Source: Tranzscheliella williamsii (Eukaryota > Basidiomycota > Ustilaginomycetes > Ustilaginales > Ustilaginaceae). From it: 64,000 nucleotides of DNA. The DNA is taken from assembly GCA_023212725.1 (NCBI GenBank), contig JALBYF010000001.1:615405-679404 (forward strand). Reading direction: 5' to 3'. The notes beneath the pieces were generated by a model, which saw nothing but the letters and a program-made list of their open reading frames with translations, made no database searches and was not told the DNA's origin. Shown piece after piece: positions 53,626-63,279 of the stretch. The number at the start of each line of letters is the position of its first letter. The stretch's first letter is position 1. The position numbers were made by a program, and so were the translations under genes.

Positions 53626-56600
53626 ATGCCTGACGACCGTTTCTGCGGCAGTCGTTCGGATCGCCACGTCTTTGAATCCATGCATGGCGTCCACGCCTCG
53701 TCTCGACGCCGCACCAAAATCGCCGTGCCAAAGCCAGGCGCCACATCCCGCGATGACGACACGCATCTCTCTTCTGAGAGCCGTTCGCATCACCACCATC
53801 CCCTACCTTCACCCCGGCGCAACTACCCGCAGCCGCTCTTCCAGTTCCAGAACAACCTCTACGACGAGCCAACCCCATTGGCAGGCACCGCTCGAAGGAC
53901 CGGTTTCCGCTCTCACGCCGCCTCGCATAATCCTCCTTCCTCCTTTTCCCATCGGCAGGCATCTCCCGCTGCGCAAGCGCAAGCCGTCAGCCTCGTTTTG
54001 CCGGACGTCCACGCTCCAGACAACGGCAAGGGCAAGGCACGCCAGCTCGACTTTCCCCAGGCCAGCAGCCAGAATATACGATCCGTCAGCGGCAGCCAGA
54101 ATCTACCATCCGTTAGCGGCAGCCAGAACATACGATCCGTTAGCGACGGCACGTCTGCGCGTCCAAGCGCCTCTCAGCGTCGGCAAGAGGTGATCAGCAT
54201 CGACAGCGACAACGACGACGTCCCGGCACCGTCGTTTCTGTCGCCGAACAACGAGCCAAGGCGCTCGCCATCGCAGGCCGCCAGCAGAGCTCTTCGAGTC
54301 AAAGAACAACGCAGACGCAGGGACGCGCAAGCCGTGCTGCCCGCCGACGCAGAGCGCTTTTACAGCCGACTAGAGCGTCCGCAGGGCCCCATCGCCCTCG
54401 AAGAACCGCGCGATCCTGCCCAACCGCCCTCACGCCTCCTCATCGGATCCAAAACCGAAAGGATAGAAGTCGAAGCCCTTCCCTTAGCCATGCATCCTCA
54501 AGGCGGCAAGCCGCAAAAGCTTGCCTCCCGCATGAAGGGCCGCAATGGAGCTGCCGGCCCGGTGTCGCCACCGCATCCTGTCTCTACCATTGTCACTTCA
54601 CGCTCCGGCGATCGCCACACCGCCTCGACAGCCGAACCATCGCGCAAGAGAGCCAAAAGCGGCGGCTCGGCCGCCTATCAACAGGCGTCCGCCTTGGATG
54701 GCAAGGCTCATCAAGAATTGCCGCTGCATCACATCGTCGTCTCCGACCTGTGGCGCTCGGACAGCAGCGTCCATCCGTTTGTGCTCATCAAGCGTGACCG
54801 TTTCCAGATCGGCTGCCGCCCCAACGCCATCAAGCTTGACATCCTGTATGCCGACATTGCTCTCTTGGAAACCACACGCCCCGAGCAGGAGATCTGTAGC
54901 GTCCTCAGCTTTTCTCTGGTCCCCAACTCCTACAGCGCCCGCGCAGTGCAGTCGCAGTTTCGCGAATACGACCCCAGGGCCTCTGGCGATGCCTCGGAGC
55001 TCCTCTTGCTACCAGATCAGGACGCGCACGACCACCCCGAGTGGCGTCGCCTCTCTCGCCTCCTCCAGGAAGCCATCCCCGCCGAACACCTGCGATGGCT
55101 AGACGACTCGGCCGCAACGACCAAAGTCAAGATGACCGACTCGGTTCGGTCGGGGCCCTGGCCCGCCCTGTCCTCCTCTTCCAGACCGGCCGCCTTGCTC
55201 TCCTCGCCAGAGACATCGCGGCCGCCGTTTGGTGCCATCAAGCCGAATCGCACCCTCATCAAGCCGGGCGAGCGCCGGCCTAGGTCGCCATCCATCGGGC
55301 GCAACTCGCCAACGACGCCACCAAAGCCCAAATCGAAGGCCTTTGACCTCGTTTCGGATCTCTCAGAGGAGGCCGTGCATAATCCAGATATCTTGATGGC
55401 TGATGTCCCGCAGCCGAATTCGCCGCCCTTGCAATCCTTGCAGGTCCCGTCGACGCCCGCCAGAGCGGCCTTGCCGTATGCCGCGGGCGTAGAGACACGC
55501 AGCCGTTCGGCAAAACACTCCCACGAGCCCATCGTGCAGTATCCGTACGAGGGCGTCGGCGCCGTCACTTTGCTCCACTCCGACTTTCATCGCCTGTATG
55601 ACGGAGAGCTGCTCAACGACACGGTGATCGAATTTGCGCTCAAGCTGATGCACGAAGACATCCGCAGCCGCGATCCCGAGCTCGCCGAGAGCATCTACAT
55701 TTTCAATACCTTTTTCTACAAGGTGCTGACCGAGTCCAACATGGAAAGGTCCTATGCCAAGGTACGCAAATGGACCTCCAAGGTGGACCTCTTTTCGAAA
55801 AAATACATCATTGTGCCGATCAACGAGGATTACCACTGGTACATTGGCTTTATCGTCAATCCCTGGTACTTGCTCGCCTCGCACCGCTCCGTCGCTGAAG
55901 AACGCTCGCGCCAGATCGACACGGTCGCCACTCTTTTGCCGTCCAATAGCCCTATCCAGGCATTGTCGTCGGAGGCGGGTCTGCCGAGCGAGGAGCGCAA
56001 ACGCGCTCGAAGCGACTCGGAAACAGGCACTCCGCCGCTTCCTGTGGGCGTGGAGGAGGACGCCGTGATGCTTTCCTCTCCGCCCACGTCGGCTCGCAGC
56101 TTGCAACAGGGCTTCATCGTCATCTTTGACAGCCTCGGCAACAGGCATCCCAAGGTGCGCACCAAGTTGCATGAGTATCTGTGGCGTGAGGCGCTCGACA
56201 AGAACCGTCTCGATCCGGAGACCGCGCCGAGTCCAAGGCTCGACATGGATACGCAGCGGGGCCTCTTACCAGCAGCGACGCCAACGCCCTCGTTGCTGCC
56301 GCCAGCCGCCGAGCCGCAAGAGCGAGCCGAGCGGTCGGCCTCGTCGGTACGGCTGGTCCATGTCGCCGATGTCAGGACCGCCGCCAAGCCACTTTCGATC
56401 AAAGACATTCCGCCTCCGCGCCTGATCCACGCGCAGGTCCCGACGCAGCCCAACTTCTGCGACTGCGGCATCTACCTGCTGCACTACTTTGACCGCTTCT
56501 TTAGCAACCCGGACAAATTTCTCAAGCTCGTCGTCGACTCGGCCGCCAACCGTGGCGTAGGCGGCACCGCCGGCCGGCGGCAGAGAGAGCAAGACACCCG

Positions 56601-57234
56601 CGGCGAGAAGGCCGAGTGGCAGGCGGGCGAAGTGGGCAGCAAACGCCAGTACTGGCGCACCAAGGTGCTGGATCTGGTCGAAGGATGGAGGCACTTTGAG
56701 GCACAGAAGGCCGCCTCCCAGCCTGTCTCCCAGCCTGCCTCCACCATGACCGAGCCGAAGCAGGAGCACGGAGAGGAGCACGGCGAGGAGCACGAGGAGC
56801 GCAGCGAAAAGCAGTGCGGACCCGAGGATCGTGCACAAGCGTCTTCGGTTCAAAAGCTCGCCGTGAAGCTTCCGCTCGCGCGTCGTCCCTCGCCAGACGG
56901 CGTCGCAGCGGGGGAGCCGACAGCGCTGTCGGAGGGGCAGCACAGCCGCGCGGCCCCCTTGGACCGCGACGAGGTGATGAAAGACGTCGGACCTGTCGCC
57001 GCGCCCGCCAACGCAGCCACGCCCGCATCGGCCAGCGGCTATACTAACGATGGCGTGGCCATGGAGACGGATTCGCCGGCGGCCGCGCAGACCGCTGCCC
57101 GACCGGACTGGCGCCAAGACTCGTCTTCGCCTCCGAGACCGCCGTCGGCACCGCGGAGAGATAGGCACCGCGGGCCGGGCTCGAGCTCCGACTCGGACGC
57201 GAGCTGGAGCGTGCGCGAAGTCTCGCCGGCCTAG
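53626..57234 (+). CDS. ULP2: Ulp2-type SUMO-specific cysteine protease
   Basis: 1202 residues from the ATG at 53626 (another in-frame ATG at 53680). C48 peptidase that removes SUMO chains in the nucleus. The catalytic domain runs from about 645 to 970: LLHSDFHRLYDGELLNDTVI, FNTFFYKVLTES, His737 in NEDYHWYIGF, Asp835 in IFDSLGN and Cys947 in NFCDCGIYLLHYF, the canonical His-Asp-Cys triad. As in Ulp2/SENP6-7, a long insert (RSVAEERSRQIDTVATLL and more) splits the domain between the His and Asp motifs. A clear SUMO-interaction motif, VISIDSDNDD, lies near residue 187. Just before it is a threefold nine-residue repeat, SQNIRSVSG-like. The C-terminal 240 residues are acidic and disordered. Single exon. 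Confidence 0.95.
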   Translation: MPDDRFCGSRSDRHVFESMHGVHASSRRRTKIAVPKPGATSRDDDTHLSSESRSHHHHPLPSPRRNYPQPLFQFQNNLYDEPTPLAGTARRTGFRSHAASHNPPSSFSHRQASPAAQAQAVSLVLPDVHAPDNGKGKARQLDFPQASSQNIRSVSGSQNLPSVSGSQNIRSVSDGTSARPSASQRRQEVISIDSDNDDVPAPSFLSPNNEPRRSPSQAASRALRVKEQRRRRDAQAVLPADAERFYSRLERPQGPIALEEPRDPAQPPSRLLIGSKTERIEVEALPLAMHPQGGKPQKLASRMKGRNGAAGPVSPPHPVSTIVTSRSGDRHTASTAEPSRKRAKSGGSAAYQQASALDGKAHQELPLHHIVVSDLWRSDSSVHPFVLIKRDRFQIGCRPNAIKLDILYADIALLETTRPEQEICSVLSFSLVPNSYSARAVQSQFREYDPRASGDASELLLLPDQDAHDHPEWRRLSRLLQEAIPAEHLRWLDDSAATTKVKMTDSVRSGPWPALSSSSRPAALLSSPETSRPPFGAIKPNRTLIKPGERRPRSPSIGRNSPTTPPKPKSKAFDLVSDLSEEAVHNPDILMADVPQPNSPPLQSLQVPSTPARAALPYAAGVETRSRSAKHSHEPIVQYPYEGVGAVTLLHSDFHRLYDGELLNDTVIEFALKLMHEDIRSRDPELAESIYIFNTFFYKVLTESNMERSYAKVRKWTSKVDLFSKKYIIVPINEDYHWYIGFIVNPWYLLASHRSVAEERSRQIDTVATLLPSNSPIQALSSEAGLPSEERKRARSDSETGTPPLPVGVEEDAVMLSSPPTSARSLQQGFIVIFDSLGNRHPKVRTKLHEYLWREALDKNRLDPETAPSPRLDMDTQRGLLPAATPTPSLLPPAAEPQERAERSASSVRLVHVADVRTAAKPLSIKDIPPPRLIHAQVPTQPNFCDCGIYLLHYFDRFFSNPDKFLKLVVDSAANRGVGGTAGRRQREQDTRGEKAEWQAGEVGSKRQYWRTKVLDLVEGWRHFEAQKAASQPVSQPASTMTEPKQEHGEEHGEEHEERSEKQCGPEDRAQASSVQKLAVKLPLARRPSPDGVAAGEPTALSEGQHSRAAPLDRDEVMKDVGPVAAPANAATPASASGYTNDGVAMETDSPAAAQTAARPDWRQDSSSPPRPPSAPRRDRHRGPGSSSDSDASWSVREVSPA
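54067..54147 (+). repeat. Three 27-nt tandem repeats in ULP2
   Basis: In-frame units encode SQNIRSVSG, SQNLPSVSG and SQNIRSVSD, immediately upstream of the SUMO-interaction motif. Confidence 0.95.
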
Positions 57235-57474
57235 CGCCCTCGCTCTCGTCCGACTACCGGCCTGCTCCCTCGTCAGCCTCAACGCACGGCCAGCAGAAAC
57301 CGACGCGATACGGGCCCGTCTCTACCGCAGCAGCAGTCTCCTTGTCATCTATCGCACCCGCCCTTGGCCCACCTTGGGTCCGCCTTTTAGCATACATCAG
57401 ATGGGCATCAGAGAAGCGTGTCTACAGGGTGAGTCGCAGCGGTGCTAATGTAGGGAAGCGGTGAGGGCGGTGGG

Positions 57475-58956
57475 CTAGGGTTGGTCGTCGATGATAAACA
57501 CCTTGACGACGCCGCGGCCGTGCTGGGCATCCTTGCCGTTGGCGAGGGTGTCAAAGGCGTGGTGGGCGTGGTGGAGCGGGTAGACGTGGCTGACGAGATT
57601 CTCGATGCCGCCCATCTTGCGGCCGGTGCCGAGGCCTTCCTGGGAGGTGGATGGCGAGGGGCGGGATGCCATGGCGGGGAGACCGCCGCCTTGGGCGCGG
57701 AGGGTGCCACCGGAGAGGAGGGCGAGGGCGAGGGGATAGGTGTTGGCGTAGCGGAAGACGCCGATGATGTCGACCTCGCGCAGGCTGGCGGAGCCGAGCG
57801 GGAGGGTCTGGATGGGATGGCCCATGCCGATCAGGACCATTTTGCCGCCGGCCTTGGTGGCCAAGATGCCGGTCTGGACGCAGCTCGGCACGCCGGTGCA
57901 CTCGTACACGACGTCGAACCCGTCGCTGCGCAGATCGAGCGGTGCTGGCTGTGTCGCAAAGCCCGTGCTCGCAGCCGACGACTCGGCGCTCGACGGCGCC
58001 AGGCTCGACAGCGCTTCTAGCAGTGCCGACGCCGAGGCCGAGGCGGATGCAATAGCGGTTCGGTCTTCTGCGGCGCGCCGCGCGCGAGCGTCCAACGCCT
58101 CGCCCTCGTTGTCGCCCTTGGCGGTGGGTGAGGAAGCCTTGGGGAGGAGGTAGGTGGCGTCGGCCCAGCCATTGGCCTGTGCAAAGGCGAGGCGGCCCGG
58201 GTCGATGTCGACCGCAGCGACAAAGCTGGCGCCGGACGCCTTGGCGGCGGCGCACGCCAGCAGGCCGACGGCGCCGGCGCCGTACACCAGGACGCTCTGG
58301 CCCGGCTGGAGCTGGCTCCGCCGCAGCGCCTGCAGAACGACGGAGAGCGGCTCGCAGAGCGCCGCCGAGGTGAGCGAGACATTGGAGGGCAGCTTGTGCA
58401 CCAGCCAGTGCGGCCAGTTCATGTACTTTTGCAGTGTTCCGTCCAGGTGCGGATGGGTCTTGGCGGACGAGGCGAAGCGCATCGCCTTGCACAGATTGTA
58501 CCGGCCCTCGCGGCACTTGAGGCACGACCCGCAGTATCTGCCAGCCTCGATGGCGACGCGGTCGCCGACGCCCAGACCGGCAGCGGCAGCAACCCCGGCG
58601 CCGAGCGCGACAATCTCGCCGGCCGACTCGTGGCCAAGACACATGGAATGCTGCAGCGCAAAGTCGCCGTTGCGACCGTGGAGGTAGTAGTGCAGATCCG
58701 AGCCGCACAGGCCCGTCGCGCGAACGCGGATCTGCACCTCGTCCGCCGCCGGCGCCACATACCCGCGCTCCTCGATGCGCAGATCCTTGGCGCCGTGCAG
58801 GACCGCCGAGGTATTGGGCCCAAACCCATCGCCGACCGAGCACGGCTCTTCCATAGCGGCAGTGGCAGTCACCGCCGGCGTGCCTTTGACTGCACCGGCC
58901 ACAACAGCAGCAGGAGTCGCAGCAGCAAGCGTATCTGCGGTGGCGACGGGAGCCAT
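57475..58956 (-). CDS. Zinc-dependent polyol (sorbitol/xylitol) dehydrogenase-like
   Basis: 493 residues, single exon, ATG at 58956. Catalytic zinc ligands Cys84 (GLCGSD), His109 and Glu110 (LGHES); structural zinc Cys142, Cys145, Cys148 and Cys156. The dinucleotide loop is VYGAGAVGLLACAAAK, followed by VAAVDIDPGRLAFA, whose acidic residue at the end of strand beta-2 favours NAD. SDLHYYLHGRNGDF is the polyol-dehydrogenase substrate loop. It is longer than family members of about 350-360 because of an Ala-rich N-terminus of about 45 residues, an Ala/Ser/Glu-rich insert at about 280-330 and a Gly/Ser-rich insert near 425-450. The Ala-rich start might be replaced by Met35, which immediately precedes conserved sequence. 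Substrate (xylitol, sorbitol or related) not decidable. Convergent with ULP2. Confidence 0.88.
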   Translation of the reverse strand: MAPVATADTLAAATPAAVVAGAVKGTPAVTATAAMEEPCSVGDGFGPNTSAVLHGAKDLRIEERGYVAPAADEVQIRVRATGLCGSDLHYYLHGRNGDFALQHSMCLGHESAGEIVALGAGVAAAAGLGVGDRVAIEAGRYCGSCLKCREGRYNLCKAMRFASSAKTHPHLDGTLQKYMNWPHWLVHKLPSNVSLTSAALCEPLSVVLQALRRSQLQPGQSVLVYGAGAVGLLACAAAKASGASFVAAVDIDPGRLAFAQANGWADATYLLPKASSPTAKGDNEGEALDARARRAAEDRTAIASASASASALLEALSSLAPSSAESSAASTGFATQPAPLDLRSDGFDVVYECTGVPSCVQTGILATKAGGKMVLIGMGHPIQTLPLGSASLREVDIIGVFRYANTYPLALALLSGGTLRAQGGGLPAMASRPSPSTSQEGLGTGRKMGGIENLVSHVYPLHHAHHAFDTLANGKDAQHGRGVVKVFIIDDQP

Positions 58957-60678
58957 GGCGAGCGACCAAGCGGCGAGGCAGAGAAGCAGCGAGGCAGGGA
59001 AGCAGCGAGGCGGTGGTCAGCGGTGGGACGACGAGGCAGCGGTGGGATGGGGCACACGACAGTCTCCCGACGACAACAGTAGATGACGATGTGGGAGAAA
59101 GGGTCAGACGCCGACGAAAGCCAACGACGATATGTATGTGAACAAAGTAGACCCACCAGCGTACGCTGCGCCACGGGCGGAGGAAGAAGCGGAGCGGTGT
59201 CCACGCCAGGGGGCGGAGTCGGACCGACGGCGGCGCGGGCGCAAACAACCAAACCTACCTTGCGGTGACCTAGCTCCGGAAACCTCGACTGCGACGGGGA
59301 GGCCTTTTCTTCTTCTCGCTCTTGCGCTAGTGGACGATGCGATGGTGGGACGGACAGGGCGCGAGTCAAATGTCACAGTGGGGTACAGCACCGCGGCAAA
59401 TTGGCAGCACGGCGGCGATGTGGGACCGACACCGGCAACAGTAGGGCTTGTTTCGCCTGCCACAAGCTGCCTTTCGCCGGTCCGCCCCTCCGGTCCGAAG
59501 TGCGACCCGATCTAACACGATGTTCTCTTTTCTCCTCTTTTCGCGTTTGCTACTTTGATCGGGTTCTCAATAAAGATCGATCTTTATCTTGATCGATCCT
59601 CTTCCCGATCCGATTCTTTTTACCAATCGGGGACCGGCGCCAAATCTAACAAGTGCCTTCGACTGATGACATCCCGCGAAAACTGACATGTCCCACTGCG
59701 CATGCCCTATTGCTTGCTCTCGACCGCCCTCAAACCGCCCTCGATGCGAGCGCTTGGGTGGATCGTCGACAGGTCACCGCAGAGAGTTTCGCCGTGCCGC
59801 TTGGTGTGTCCGCTGCCGTCTGCCGCCCGCCGTCCGAGGAGGCGCCTGTAGATGCTCCCAAAACGACCGGTGCCGCCTGCTCATTTGCCGCAGCGCAATG
59901 ATGCTGCGCCGCAGTTGTCTGCCCTTTCGCGGATCGAGACCGCTCAAGGGCCGTTCTGACCCGCCCACATCCCCCTCGTCCAGCTCAGCATCTCGTGGCG
60001 TCTCGATTTCGGCAGCGGCATCAACTTCTCTCGTAGTCTCTGCGCCGGCGCGGGTCTGTGTCGCGTACGGCGCCACCTGCCTTGTTGAGACCCATACGCT
60101 CGTCTGTGATGCCGGTCCAGCGAACTCGGGAGCTCGCGGTCTGGGCCATGCCAGCCGTGGTGCTGGCTGCACTGCTGCCTTTTCCTGAACGCGAAGGCTA
60201 GCTTTTCCCCTGGGGCTGCTTAAAAGGCAACCGTCCTCGTCGCCGTCGCGTGCACGCTTCCACCGCCACCCCTCTTCCATCCACTTCGCCGGTCGACAGT
60301 GTCCGTTGCAGCTCCTTGTTTGCTCTTTTTCGCCACCTTTCCTTTCGACTGCACGCCTTTGATAGGCTAGCCTTGCTCCCGCTCCCTGCCTTTCACCCGG
60401 CCTTCCACCCGGCCGTCTCGACTGGATACGCTGCTCGACGGCCTGCGACCGGACACCAGCTCCCCCCACGCTCGGGATCCCCCTTCCTTTCTCCCCGCTG
60501 CAACGGCGCTGGACGCCTCTTTCTCCCTCTCGTTGCGTCTCGCATTTCCGTCGTTGAAACTGACTTTGATTGCCGCCCTTGCCTTCAGAACAGATCTACC
60601 GCCCGTCCTTGACGCTTTGCAAACCCGCCCGACCCACGTATCCCTCTCGGCCCGCGGCGGTGAGAAAGCCAAGGCACG
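58957..60678. other. Divergent intergenic region (1.7 kb), polyol dehydrogenase / M43 protease
   Basis: No supported gene. Features seen: repeated GCAGCGAGGC units near 58975-59020, two RATCTAACA motifs (59509-59517, 59643-59651), and between them a GATC-rich segment with an 18-bp palindrome (59570-59587). A long C/T-rich leader (about 60240-60600) precedes the protease gene. Confidence 0.5.
59570..59587. repeat. 18-bp perfect palindrome ATAAAGATCGATCTTTAT
   Basis: Self-complementary over all 18 bases. A second GATCGATC follows a few bases later, and GATC occurs five or six times between 59555 and 59615. Confidence 0.95.
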
Positions 60679-62184
60679 ATGCATCCTGCGCGACCGTTGG
60701 GCTCGCTGCTCTCGCTCGCCTTGTTGGTGATCCAGCAGCAGCATCTCGGCCTGGGCGGCGGGCAGGCGCTTGCACTACCGCTCTCCACCAGCGCGGAATC
60801 CCTTCCAGACGCGGTGGCCAAGGCGCTACTGACGCTCAAGAACAGCACCGGCCGACAGACCATGGAGCAGTCCGGCGCGCCGTCCACCCCTGTTGTGGCG
60901 CCGTTTGTCATTATCTCGCACGGCGAGGGGGGCGTCGTTGAACCCGCCAAGAACAAGGCCGCAAACAAAGACATGCAAGGCAAGGACAAGGGCGAGGCCA
61001 AGACCAGCGCTGCCTCGAGCGACGCCAAGGCGGACAAGTCGGCCAGCGCAGGCAAGTCGGCCAGCACAGGCAAGGCGGCCAGCGCAGGCAAGGCGACGAC
61101 CAAGCCGGTGCTGCACACGACCGAGGCGCCGCGGACCCGCTTCTGCGCGCAGTTGGAGAATAGCAACCAGACGATCGATGCGACGGCGGCGTTCTTTGCC
61201 AAGTCGGAACAAGCCAAGCTCGCCAAGATCCGCAAGGCGCGGCAGGCAAAGCAGGCGGCCAACGGCAAGGCGACCGATGCCCGCTCCCTGACCGACGCAC
61301 GGCTGCTCGCCGAGAATACCAAGACGGTCGATGTCGTCTGGCACATCATCCACGACGGCAGCGCCGGCAACCTCACCAGCGCCATGGTCAACGACCAGAT
61401 CAAGACGATCAACCAGGACTACGCCGACGTCGGCTTCAGCTTCCGCCTCAACCAGACCGACTACGTCGACAACCGCCGCTGGTTCCGCAACATGGAGTCG
61501 GGCAGCTCGCTCGAGACCCAGATGAAGGCGCAGCTGCACACCGGCGACCGCACCGTCCTCAACCTCTACAGCGTCCACTTTCAGGATGGTGTCCTGGGCT
61601 ACTCGACCTTTCCCTGGGATGTCGCGGAGCATCTCCAGAACGACGGCGTCGTCTTCCACTACGCCACCGTCCCCGGCGGCTCCGAGACCGGCTTCAATCT
61701 CGGCAAGACGGTCACCCACGAGGTCGGCCACTGGCTCGGCCTCTACCACGTCTTTCAGGGCGGATGCACCGGCCCGGGCGACTACGTCGACGACACGCCG
61801 CCCCAGAGCGACCCCACCGACGGCTGCCCCGCCAGCAAGGACACCTGCGCCGGTGGCGGCCCGGACGCCTTTCACAAGTACGCCGCCCGCACTCGCTTCC
61901 CCGTCGCCGCGCTTGCCCTCGCCCCTACTGACCTTGTCTCCTTGCCCCATCGCACCTCGTTTTCGCGCTGCGCTCCTTTGGCATTACCGACACGCCAGCT
62001 ACATGGAGTAAGTGCGGCCGTGATGGCCTTCGGCTCTACGTTGGTTGTCTGATCGCTGACGCTCTTTTCTGCCGTGATGCCTCGCCCCTCTGCTAGCTAC
62101 TCGAGCGACGCCTGCCTGACCGGGTTCACCGACGGCCAGGCGGTCCGCATGGCCGCGCTCGCCGGCCAGTACCGCGGATTATAA
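60679..62184 (+). CDS. Secreted pappalysin-like M43 metalloprotease, three exons with a 9-nt micro-exon
   Basis: Exons 60679..61877, 61999..62007 and 62097..62184, 431 residues. The N-terminus has a signal-peptide-like core (LGSLLSLALLVIQ). A Lys/Ala/Ser-rich pro-region with three 18-nt repeats follows, then the catalytic domain: VDVVWHIIHDG, INQDYADVGFSFRL, GYSTFPWD, the zinc motif HEVGHWLGLYH (His347, Glu348, His351, His357) and GDYVDDTPPQ. Introns of 121 nt (GTACGC...CGCCAG) and 89 nt (GTAAGT...TGCTAG), each with CTGAC, flank the micro-exon CTACATGGA. Splicing gives HNYMDYSSDACLTGFT, the M43 Met-turn (Met402) and downstream helix. Without both splices the Met-turn would be lost. Probably an extracellular protease; a role on plants is speculation. 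Confidence 0.92.
61036..61089 (+). repeat. Three 18-nt in-frame repeats in the protease pro-region
   Basis: Units encode KSASAG, KSASTG and KAASAG. Confidence 0.95.
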
Positions 62185-62343
62185 TTGTAGCCCCACGTTG
62201 CCGTGTCCTATCGCGCCGCAATGCGTCGCCTCTACGTTGCACTTGGTGGCGTCTGTGCGTGGGTTCCCTGTTCGCCTTGCCTTGTCGTCGTGCGTGAGTA
62301 GGTCGTGCGTTGGGTTGGGTCGTGGAAAGCGCGGTGGGATTGT

Positions 62344-63279
62344 CTAGGTGGGCGCGGTGGAGGGCGCGGTGGAGGGCGCGGTGGAGGGCGCGGTGGAGAG
62401 GCGCAAGCCGAGCGCCTCAGTGATGGCGGCCTCGTCCATGCGGCACGCGCGCAGACGCGCCACCATCTCGCCCATGCTGTCGAGCACCTGGCAGCCGGTG
62501 CGCACCTTGCCCGCCGCGGCGCCGGCGCCCGCATTGGCAGGATGGTGCTGGGCAAACGGGCACGACAGCAGCGCGGCGCCGAGCGGGTCGGCGGCAGCAG
62601 CGCCGTCGTACGTCCAGCGCTCGTGGACGCGCAGCTGGAGCGCATGCCACTGGAGCGCCTTGACGCGGCGCACCATCTCCTCCACCGCGGCCGCCTCGCC
62701 CTCGAAGCACAGATAGCCCGGCCAGCCGACGCGCAGCACGCCCCAGACGCCGAGCTCGGCACACCAGTGGTGCAAGTCTCGCAGCTTCGACGGCGCCTTT
62801 AGATGATGCGACCAGAACAGCGCCCGCGCCAGCTCCACCGTCGTTGTCACCTCGGGTGTGTCGTTGCCTTGCGATGCGGGCCTGGCGGTGGAGGCTGCCG
62901 CGTCGGCGAGGAAGCCCTGCGCGGCGGCCACCAGGTCAAACAAGAAGAGCGAATCGACGCCCTCCTCCTGCCACCGCTGGCTGCGCTCGACCAGCACCGC
63001 CTGCAGCGCATCGCGGCGCTCCGCTGCCATCGCAGGCGCCGACACCTCGACCGCTCCGCGGATCGCCCCCGCCCCCGCCTCCGTCACCGCCAAGCCCAGC
63101 CACACCGCCTCCGCCACGCGCACCCGTCCACTAAGCGCCGCCAGCCCCGCCCCCCGCTCTTCCGCCCCGCCGCACCACTCCCAGCCGCCCTCGCCCGCCG
63201 ACGACTGCATCACCACATCCACATCTTGCGCCACCGCCTCCGCATCCTCGTACGCCACCGTCAGCAGCGCCGTGTCCAT
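62344..63279 (-). CDS. RWDD2-like protein (RWD-related N-terminus plus DUF1115)
   Basis: 311 residues from the ATG at 63279. The C-terminal half has the DUF1115 pattern of RWDD2A/B: FWSHHLKAPSKLRDLHHW, LGVWGVLRVGWPGYLCFEG and RVKALQWHALQLRVHERW, ending in a conserved short helical region. The N-terminal part is Ala/Val/Glu-rich and shows only a weak RWD likeness (VDSLFLFDLVAAAQGFLAD at its end). Cellular role unknown in any organism to my knowledge. The last 17 residues are Ser-Thr-Ala-Pro repeats produced by a 12-bp tandem repeat, so the natural C-terminus may vary between strains. The open frame extends six codons upstream to a GTG. Convergent with the M43 protease, 159 bp apart. Confidence 0.85.
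   Translation of the reverse strand: MDTALLTVAYEDAEAVAQDVDVVMQSSAGEGGWEWCGGAEERGAGLAALSGRVRVAEAVWLGLAVTEAGAGAIRGAVEVSAPAMAAERRDALQAVLVERSQRWQEEGVDSLFLFDLVAAAQGFLADAAASTARPASQGNDTPEVTTTVELARALFWSHHLKAPSKLRDLHHWCAELGVWGVLRVGWPGYLCFEGEAAAVEEMVRRVKALQWHALQLRVHERWTYDGAAAADPLGAALLSCPFAQHHPANAGAGAAAGKVRTGCQVLDSMGEMVARLRACRMDEAAITEALGLRLSTAPSTAPSTAPSTAPT
62351..62398. repeat. Four 12-bp tandem repeats GGCGCGGTGGAG
   Basis: Perfect copies at 62351, 62363, 62375 and 62387. Minus-strand translation gives the STAP repeats at the RWDD2-like C-terminus. Confidence 0.97.

Noticed and set aside
57551..59248. 565-codon alternative frame over the polyol dehydrogenase
   Set aside because: No zinc or Rossmann motifs; the other minus frame has the complete catalytic and structural zinc sites.
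60826..61950. 374-codon frame antisense to the M43 protease
   Set aside because: Val/Ala/Gly-rich shadow without motifs; the plus strand encodes HEVGHWLGLYH.
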